58,958 nt of DNA, from positions 1-58,958 of the forward strand of contig ML978313.1 in the NCBI GenBank assembly GCA_010015745.1. Direction: 5' to 3'. Both the position numbers and the translations under genes were made by a program. The number at the start of each line of letters is the position of its first letter. Position 1 is the first letter of the stretch. The DNA is from Setomelanomma holmii. Taxonomy: Eukaryota; Ascomycota; Dothideomycetes; Pleosporales; Phaeosphaeriaceae. The notes under the pieces are model-generated. The model had not been told where the DNA came from. It did not search any database and worked only from the letters and a program-made list of their open reading frames with translations. This document shows, piece by piece, positions 52,786 through 58,958 of the stretch.

Positions 52786-53091
52786 TCTTGGTATAGGAAC
52801 GTCTATATACAATAACAATCTGATCAATCAAATCAATCAAACTGCAATCTAGACCCTCATTCACAATCACTAAATCAATTAATATAATCAGAGCCTCCTA
52901 GAAACCTCAATCAATCTAATCTGAGACCCCAAAGTTGATTGATTTGATTGTTGACAACTGTGCTTGGGTGCTCGCCTGTTGCACGGTAGCGATTTCTGGA
53001 TGCCGCCAGGCATCGTCTAGCTAATCACAAAGTGCTGCTGGACCTGGCGTGGGTTGCAGTATTGCGAAACGGTCCGACTTACGAACGTTGC

Positions 53092-54693
53092 TCAAAGCTT
53101 GACCCGTTTGCTGCCTTCGGGTGGGAAGCGTGAAAAGAGCAACGCAACGAAGCCTAGCAATGCAACAGCACCATTGCATACAAAGATCAAGTGACTCTGG
53201 CCTGCCTCCGCGAGCGCCGAGTATGCGAGCCCAAAGACCGCAGTAGTAAGAAGTCGCGCAATATTCTCAACCAAGGTGATGCCGCTCAGCGCATCCACGC
53301 GATCACTACTCGGTAACATTTGCAAGATGGTCCCTTTCGAAGCGGCTCCAGTTCCAGCCGCGAAAGGAAGGACCAATGCGACAAGGTACGTTTGCCACCC
53401 GCGCGTGACGAAGACGGCAGCGCTTGTTAAGATGGCGTCCAGCAATACACTGGACCGTGCGTAGAAGAGGTCAAAGGCAAATGTCTCTTGCTCATCAACT
53501 GGCGCCGGATTGGCTGGCTCTTCGCTTTCCATGGGCTCGGTAACCTCAATCTCGTTTGCTGAGATCGGAACGTCCTGGATGAGTGGTTCCTCTTCATGCG
53601 AATCAGGTTGAGTCTTTGCATCGCGTGCTTTCAACCACTTCCGTCCCAATGCGATGATGCGTGGAAATATCAAAGACAGGAAAAGTCCGCGCAGCGACGA
53701 GTACATGAAGATCAAATAACCGTTCGCTTTGGTGCCGAAATTGAATTCCGAAGTCGCGTATTGCTGCAGAAGAACCGCGATATATCCAGTCGCTAGGATA
53801 CCCAAGAACACGCCAACGCCGAGCGTCAAGGCTCCAAATTGCGTGGTTGTGCGACCGTCGCGGAGAATCCACTTTTGCGGAGTGAAGATGCGGAGTGGAC
53901 CAAAGAACCGAGCAATACCGAGCGCTGGTTGAGAATCTGCGTCATCCTTTGGCTCTGGTGGAGCCGTCGCCGGCAGAGTGATTGCCACGTAAACGCAGCA
54001 TGAAAGAAACAATGCGAGCGTCATTTTGAATGGTGCGATGATACCAAAAGCTTCTCCAACGATGCCTCCGATGAGAAAGCCTGTGGCCGAACCAACGTAC
54101 ATGCAGCCTTGCAAGCGTCCAAGAGCGCCAGTACGCGCTTCATGGCTGACCACGTCTGCCACGAAAGAATTGAGGCAAAGCACGTATCCCATGGGTCCGC
54201 CAACGATAGTGATGAACTGCGAAGACTGCACGATGGTAATGCCGATGCGGCTGCCCTTCGTAACACCGATAGTCTGGATGAGCAAGCGCACAGCCGGCCA
54301 GAAGACCTGGATAATGAGTGCGCGCTTGACACCCAGGCGTTTGATGGTCCATCCCGCGATGAGCAAATTGACGAGGCCGAAGATGGTGGTGGATACAGCC
54401 AGGAGGGCAAAGGCTCGGGCCGCTCCAGCCTCAATCTCACGCTTGGCGCAGCGATTAATTGCGTTCCGATCTGGTTGGTGTGTTTCGTAGTATGCATCGC
54501 ATGTCATGACACGGAAGACATATAGAATGGGTACTTGCGTAATGCCAAAGGTAAGTGATATGAGGAATGCCGAGAGGAGGAGGAGAAATAGTATCGGTCT
54601 GCCAGGTTTCGCCTCTTTTGCTTTTTGCTCGTCACGAGGCAACAATGGCGTCGTCTCCTCGACAGCATCATCTGCTCTGTTTTCCGGAGCCAT
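53092..54693 (-). CDS. MFS transporter, intact, within the repeat-rich region
   Basis: Single-exon protein of about 533 residues from the ATG at 54693; an upstream ATG at 54711 adds six residues. The N terminus carries an acidic TTPLLPRDEQ, a dileucine-like motif common in vacuolar membrane proteins. TM1 is PILFLLLLSAFLISLTFG. The loop 2-3 equivalent is TIKRLGVKRALI, and ALGRLQGCMYVGSATGFLIGG follows. A long acidic central loop (EEEPLIQDVPISANEIEV) separates the two halves, and the last spans include LTTAVFGLAYSALAEAG. The substrate is unknown. Despite transposon relics on both sides the frame is fully open, which argues that it is under selection or moved here recently. Confidence 0.8.
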   Translation of the reverse strand: MAPENRADDAVEETTPLLPRDEQKAKEAKPGRPILFLLLLSAFLISLTFGITQVPILYVFRVMTCDAYYETHQPDRNAINRCAKREIEAGAARAFALLAVSTTIFGLVNLLIAGWTIKRLGVKRALIIQVFWPAVRLLIQTIGVTKGSRIGITIVQSSQFITIVGGPMGYVLCLNSFVADVVSHEARTGALGRLQGCMYVGSATGFLIGGIVGEAFGIIAPFKMTLALFLSCCVYVAITLPATAPPEPKDDADSQPALGIARFFGPLRIFTPQKWILRDGRTTTQFGALTLGVGVFLGILATGYIAVLLQQYATSEFNFGTKANGYLIFMYSSLRGLFLSLIFPRIIALGRKWLKARDAKTQPDSHEEEPLIQDVPISANEIEVTEPMESEEPANPAPVDEQETFAFDLFYARSSVLLDAILTSAAVFVTRGWQTYLVALVLPFAAGTGAASKGTILQMLPSSDRVDALSGITLVENIARLLTTAVFGLAYSALAEAGQSHLIFVCNGAVALLGFVALLFSRFPPEGSKRVKL

Positions 54694-55166
54694 CGTGATA
54701 CTGAACACCACCTCTTCCCACCGCGAGAGGCGTTGAAACAGAGTTATGGCTCGGGTTCTGAGTGCGCATTTGTTCGGAGTCCGGCTGACTAACGCGCGGT
54801 GAGCAATTGCCGGTTATCGGCGGGGTGACACGCGATCTTCATGCAGAGCCAGATCAGGCAGGTGCTTCCTTTCTTCCTCAACATCTTCATCGTTGCGATG
54901 GGAAGATCGAGTATCGCATCACAAACCTTCACAGAACCTGCAATGCGCTGTTGCGATTACCATATGCTGGTTCCCAACCCCAAATTAATGCTGTGTCCGT
55001 TATTGTTGGATAACTCCGCCCAACCTACCACACTAAACGCTCTCTCTCACGCTGTAGAAGAAACCGCAGATAAGGCCACAATCTTCAAGCAACACAGATT
55101 ACGCCACAACAGCCTACAGACGTGGATATCTCGTAGTACTTTAGAAGAGACTATAAGCCTAATATT
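54694..55166. other. Intergenic region upstream of the MFS gene
   Basis: About 470 bases, presumed promoter of the MFS transporter followed by the boundary with a pogo relic. No gene seen. Confidence 0.4.
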
Positions 55167-55490
55167 AACGTACTTGATAAGCGAGTCGGTCATACAAGCG
55201 AGTCGGTCACTCTGCCAAGACCCTACCGTTTTCTACCGTCCCACACAGTAAAGACGCGATGACTCTACAACACAACGAGTTACCAGCTTCAAAGGAGGCC
55301 TGATTGCAGCTTACACTTTTAGCTATTAAACAAGACGCAAATCTCTCTAAATGACGCGCTGCGTATATCTACGAGGTCCCTCAAAAGACGCTTGCTGACT
55401 AACGCGCTGGAAAGTAGTTTTGACGCAATTGCACGCCCAACTCAGCAAATCTTCGTCCAACTGAGGAGGAAGTGATTGTTTAGCATATGC
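55167..55490 (+). mobile_element. Pogo/Fot1-type transposon relic (5' end)
   Basis: Begins ACGTACTTGATAAGCGAG and carries two near-identical ~17-base motifs (AAGCGAGTCGGTCA) in tandem, then a coding start MTLQHNELPASKEA, a stop, and AIKQDANLS with further stops. The same layout occurs at 58635 in better condition. Differences from that copy include CGA to TGA, CAG to TAG and CAAC to TGAC, mostly transitions. Only the N-terminal helix-turn-helix part remains. Confidence 0.7.
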
Positions 55491-55665
55491 TCGACCTTGA
55501 CGCGCATGCCTTATGAATCCCCGAGTGCCCTTCCCCTCGCTCATCGCAATTTCGTGGCTTGCTAACTGACAGGGGTTGTGCACAACGAGCACCTGCGGTA
55601 ATGCCCCCTCAGCTATTTTTCTTGCCCAAAGAGGCCTATGCGCTCGCTGCTGAAGTACAGAAGTA

Positions 55666-55757
55666 GTACTAGCAGCAGTAGCAGTAGCAGTAGCAGTAGC
55701 AGTAGCAGTAGCAGTAGCAGTAGCAGTAGCAGTAGCAGTAGCAGTAGCAGTAGCAGC
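55666..55757. repeat. (AGCAGT)n hexanucleotide repeat
   Basis: About 14 consecutive copies of AGCAGT on the plus strand, followed by more irregular AGCAG-rich sequence to ~55960. In the frame of the downstream gene fragment it would encode Ser- or Gln-rich sequence, and on the minus strand Thr-Ala repeats. Confidence 0.9.
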
Positions 55758-56945
55758 AGAGTAATAAGGAGCAAGAGTTAGAACAGCAGAGCGACAAGAA
55801 GGCGCAGAGCTTCTTCTGCAAGCAGCGGTACATCCGCTACTTTGTTGTGCAGGGGAAGCGCAAGAGCAGCAGTAGCAGCAGGGCGACGAGCATGAGCGAC
55901 AGCAGCAGGGCGACGAGCAACAGGGCGACAAGCAGCAGAGCAACAAGCAGCAAGAGTTGGAACGGCAGAGCGACTGCAAGCAGAGGCTCACTCGCCTCTC
56001 CTTGAGCTGGGAGGCTCTGAAGCGCAAGAATAGCGAGGCAATTGATTGCATAGCTGAGGAGACTTCAGCTAAGGACCGTACAGGCTGGTTCAAGCGGACG
56101 CAATGGGACAAGCACCTGCAGGCCTACTCAGACTGGAAGCTGCTTGCTTATGCTATTCGGTCACCCAGAGACGATGAGCCTGAGCTGCAACAGGTCGCAG
56201 CAGCGGTAGAGCAGCTAGTAGAGCAGGCTGTGCAGGGCCTCAGCACGCTCTCGATAGACACGCTGCGCTGGCTGCGTAGTGCCGAGGCCAAAGAGCCTAA
56301 CGTCCGGCCGTTGGGAAGAATGCAGAACAAAGAGAGCCAGCAGCGGGCGGCTAGGCTATGGGCACGACTGCTCTGCTACTGCATACGCCTTGTTGCCGCT
56401 GAAGAGTAGCAGTAGGAGAGGGGACTGCAGAGTATTGCCTGCCTCTTCCCCTGGCACGGCAGGCAGAAGCAGGCAGCGAGGAGGCTCTGGAGGATTGTCT
56501 TGCACAAAGGAGAGGAGAGCGCTGATACAGCGCCAGAGGTGCGCAAGTACGTGCTACGGCTGTCCTAGGAGCTCATCTGCCAGGATGTCTGCCACCAGCC
56601 GTTTGAGAGCGGCCTTGTCCACTTCCTTACAGCGCTTAGTGTTAACCTAGACACGCTGCGGCTGCGTACGGCGCCAGAGTACTCCTCTCTGCTTGGCTCG
56701 CTGGTATACTGCGTGAGAGTGCTCGCTGCTGAGGCCTTGCTCCCCTCTGAGCAGCGCGACAAGCAGGGGGCAGCAGAGACGCGCGCGCTGCTGCTGCAGC
56801 AATCTTGCTCCCTTGTCGACGGCTCGCACAGCCCGATGAGCGTGATGCTGAGCCTACTGGCGTACGCCAAGTTTGTGTCGCTGCGTACGCCAGGTAGTAT
56901 AGCAGGCTCTTGGATGTGTGATGTGGAAGGAGGAATGAAGGACTG
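55758..56945 (+). pseudogene. Fragment resembling telomere-linked RecQ-helicase-type proteins
   Basis: A Gln/Ser/Glu-rich helical lead-in is followed by an open frame (55957-56409) with RTGWFKRTQWDKHLQAYSDW, PELQQVAAAVEQLVEQAV, LRWLRSAEAKEPNVRPLGRM and QRAARLWARLLCY. After a TAG the same frame continues with LFPWHGRQKQAARRLWRIVL, another TAG, then QPFESGLVHFLTALSV and DGSHSPMSVMLSLLAYAKFV. From memory of the family, this is the N-terminal region of large fungal proteins that end in a RecQ-like helicase and are common near telomeres. The helicase part is absent; a Copia LTR follows. The family assignment is moderate. Confidence 0.5.
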
Positions 56946-58630
56946 AGTTGATTGTGTAGCTATGAACGAGGGAAGCTATATATACGTGTACAACGAGAGA
57001 GTGTAGGGATAGCCCTGCTAGCGTGCAACACCCCCCCGCCCCCCCCCAGACTGTAGTGAAGCGTAAGGCTGTAGTGTAGAGACTGAGATAATTGTCTCCA
57101 TTTAAGAGTGAAATGAGTGATCTTAGTGCCAGCCAGCTAGCTTGCTGGGCAGTTCAGGAGTTTAGTTGTTGTGAAGACTGAGGAGACGTGTGGTGATGTC
57201 TTCAAGTCCTAGTTAGCGTGTGAAATTGATGTGCTTTTGCTTTAGTAGTGCCTTAGTAAGACTATCTGCGGGCATTTAGGAAGTAGAGACCTATTGTACA
57301 TTCACCTCTCCTCTCTTAACTGCTTAGTGTAGCCAAAGTTGATAAATGTTAACGTGTTTGAGCTTGGTTTGAAGTCTTTCTGTTGCCTTAGTCACAATTC
57401 CTACTATCTGTTTGCTGTCACAGTAGATAACTGGTGTGATGCCTGTCTTGAATTTGAGCTGATTAAATAGGTTGTTCCACCAGATAAACTCTAATGCAGC
57501 ACGGCTAAGGGAGTAGAGTTCAGCCTCTGTAGTGGATTTTGTGACTGATCGTTGTTTGGTAGCTTTCCAGTCAATAGGCATCCCAAAGAGCTTGAAAAGG
57601 TAGCTATCTGAACTAGCTCTAGTGGATAGATTGTCTGCAAATAACGCGTCTGATGCTCCAAAGAAGATAGGCTCTAAGTTGAATGCAGTTCTAGGGATTG
57701 AGTAACCAGCGTTGTCAGGAATGACGTTAACAGGAGTGAGTGCTGAGGCTCTCAAGGCAAGATTGCGTGTCTTGATCAAGTAGCGCCAGGCATGAGTTGC
57801 AGCGCGCAGGTGTTGTTCTCTAGGATTGGTGAGATATTAAGAGAGAATAGAGTAGGTAAGTGAGATATCAGGTCCTGTGAACACTGAGATGTAGGCTAAG
57901 GAGCTAACCAACTGCTGGTATCTTTTCTTTAGTGCTTCATCTATTACTCTAGTGTTTGGCTCAAGGTTGGTTTCAGCTATTAGAAAATCAGGTAAGGTAG
58001 TTGCTCCCTCTATTAGGTTGTATTTAGTTGCTACCTTATTAACAAAGGCGTCTTAGATGAGCTATGTTGATTGTTAAGGAATGTCACAAATAACACGTAT
58101 GCTAAGGAACTAGTTAAGTTGACCTATAGATCTGAGCTCATACTTCTTGAAGAGCTTTGTCTAGAACTCCTTGTGAATATCTAGCTTTGATAGATGTACT
58201 AGAACGACAATATCATCAACATAGAAGAAGACAATAAGGCTGTTGTTAGCAAAGAGGCATAGTGTATTTAGAATTTGTTTAAGGCCAAGGTCTTGAAGAG
58301 TGTTAGCCAGGGCCTGGTACTAGAGTAGAGGTGCTTCCTTAACGCTATACAAGGCTCGGCGGAGGAGTAGGAGTGCTCCAAATTGAGTAGTAAAGCCTTC
58401 AGGTGTGCTGCAATACAGCTTCCTTAGTACCTAAGTATTAAGGAAGGCGTTCATAGCATTATATTAGAACATAAGCAGTCTAAATTTGGTAGCTATTGCA
58501 ATAAGCGCTCAAAATGTTTTAGCTGCTAGTGTAGCAGCGTAGGTGTCACCCTATTAAGTTTGAAGATTACCTCTAACTACAAATCGTGCTTTAGCCTTTC
58601 AGAAATAGCTATCCTTATCAAAATTGTTAG
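56919..58630 (-). mobile_element. Second Copia element, decayed, with G-rich polypurine tract
   Basis: On the minus strand the reverse transcriptase motif FFYVDDIVVLV is at ~58220. It is followed by LFKKYELRSIGQLN with TAG codons before TKLFKK and after IGQLN, then an RNase H frame (57324-57779: YLFKLFGMPIDWKATKQRSV, STTEAELYSLSRAALEFI) and the polyprotein end MPADSLTKALLKQKH with several stops. A run of G with one C (57031-57048) is the polypurine tract, and the presumed 3' LTR starts TGTTGCACGC at ~57030 with a TATATATA box near 56980. The 5' half is missing, cut by the pogo element. Confidence 0.8.
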
Positions 58631-58634
58631 TGTA

Positions 58635-58958
58635 ACGTACTTCACAAGCGAGCTGATCATACAAGCGAGCTGATCACTCTGCCAAGCCCCCACCAAAATC
58701 AACTGTTACCTACAGTAGAAACGTGATGGCTCAACAACACAACCAGCTACTATCTTCAAAAGAAGCTCGAATAGGCCTTGCGCTTAAGGCTATCCAACAA
58801 GACGCGAATCTCTCTCAACGAAGCGCTGCAGCTATCTTTAACGTTCCTCAAAGTACACTCAGTACGCGACTCTCTGGAAAGCAGTCTCAACGCGATTGCA
58901 CGCCTAACAATCGAAGACTCAGTCCAATAGAGGAGGACGTAGTTGCTGAGGATATACT
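58635..58958 (+). mobile_element. Pogo/Fot1-type transposon, 5' end, running off the window
   Basis: Starts ACGTACTTCACAAGCGAG and contains the tandem ~17-base motif ACAAGCGAGCTGATCA twice, as in the relic at 55167, then an open transposase frame. The right end lies beyond the window. The last bases before it (TAGTGTA) would fit a TA insertion site, but this cannot be tested with one end. Confidence 0.7.
58726..58958 (+). CDS. Pogo/Fot1 transposase, N-terminal part (partial)
   Basis: From ATG 58726 the frame is open to the window edge (77 codons). It reads MAQQHNQLLSSKEARIGLAL, AIQQDANLSQRSAAAIFNVP, QSTLSTRLSGKQSQRD and RLSPIEEDVVAEDI, which is the HTH_psq/CENP-B-like DNA-binding region of pogo superfamily transposases. 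Unlike every other transposon gene here, it has no stop so far. The DDE catalytic core would lie outside the window. Confidence 0.75.
   Translation, partial: MAQQHNQLLSSKEARIGLALKAIQQDANLSQRSAAAIFNVPQSTLSTRLSGKQSQRDCTPNNRRLSPIEEDVVAEDI

Larger units (their letters stand above)
50171..52954. mobile_element. Nested hAT transposon fragments bounded by TIR-like ends
   Basis: AGTTGTCAACAATCAA near 50175-50190 recurs inverted near 52939-52954, and a close copy (CTTGTCAACAATCAAGC inverted) sits at ~51955-51975. Several AATCCAAGC/GCTTGGATT inverted motifs occur around 50200-50250 and 51860-51880. Inside are three hAT coding relics (listed separately) in two orientations. No matching 8-bp target duplication is seen outside the outer ends (AAATGACA against TGCTTGGG), so the cluster is a composite of insertions and rearrangement. 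Confidence 0.6.

Noticed and set aside
55347..56111. Minus-strand frame with a long Thr-Ala repeat
   Set aside because: It arises from the AGCAGT repeat read backwards; the plus strand carries the recognisable protein fragment.

Overview
The window reads as a contig from a filamentous ascomycete (Pezizomycotina; a Dothideomycetes-type genome would fit, but this is inference). The evidence is dense single-copy genes with short 37-155 nt GT-AG introns and CTAAC/CTGAC-like branch sites, a fungal vacuolar protease PFF1, a fungal-type ACBP/ATG37 protein, an intron-bearing nuclear tRNA-Thr, a NACHT-ankyrin gene, and fungal Copia, hAT and pogo/Fot1 transposons. Many transposase tryptophan codons are now TAG, the change expected from RIP-type CpA-to-TpA mutation.

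Layout. 1-0.47 kb: a retrotransposon end (LTR plus TGGCGCCC primer-binding-like site) that truncates a MARVEL-like membrane protein gene. 2.1-3.7 kb: an APH-fold kinase-like gene and a tRNA-Thr(CGT). 3.8-7.7 kb: a divergent pair of paralogous BTB-like proteins; one carries an in-frame TAG. 7.9-13.2 kb: a five-exon hypothetical gene, an MFS pump (TRI12-like) and TAD3, the pseudo-catalytic subunit of the tRNA A34 deaminase. 14.3-17.6 kb: a NACHT-ankyrin pseudogene with several lesions. 17.6-23.1 kb: ORC5, the mitochondrial AMPylase SelO/FMP40 and a DCAF4-like WD40 protein. 24.4-28.9 kb: an ATG37-like acyl-CoA-binding protein, a small hypothetical protein and a secreted trypsin. 29.8-38.2 kb: a very long minus-strand locus. 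It has an N-terminal multispan membrane region, a very long low-complexity middle and a C-terminal array of three ~64-residue repeats, broken by one in-frame TAG and one frame change. 39.5-46.6 kb: a methyltransferase-like gene, PFF1 and a membrane-anchored coiled-coil protein.

From about 46.9 kb the character changes. An alpha/beta hydrolase has lost its nucleophile segment and a FET4-like iron permease is a pseudogene. A Copia LTR lies about 140 bp upstream of that permease. Then come a Copia fragment, nested hAT fragments, one apparently intact MFS transporter, a pogo relic, a fragment resembling the telomere-linked RecQ-helicase family, a second decayed Copia, and a pogo element whose transposase frame is still open at the right edge. 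I read this as a housekeeping block passing into a repeat-rich, possibly subtelomeric compartment where genes decay.

No single new system is evident. The most original objects are the long locus with its triple repeat (29.8-38.2 kb) and the divergent BTB pair sharing a C-x-Y-H-x-H-x(4-5)-C-Y-K motif. Exon borders were placed by eye from GT-AG sites and frame continuity and need RNA support.
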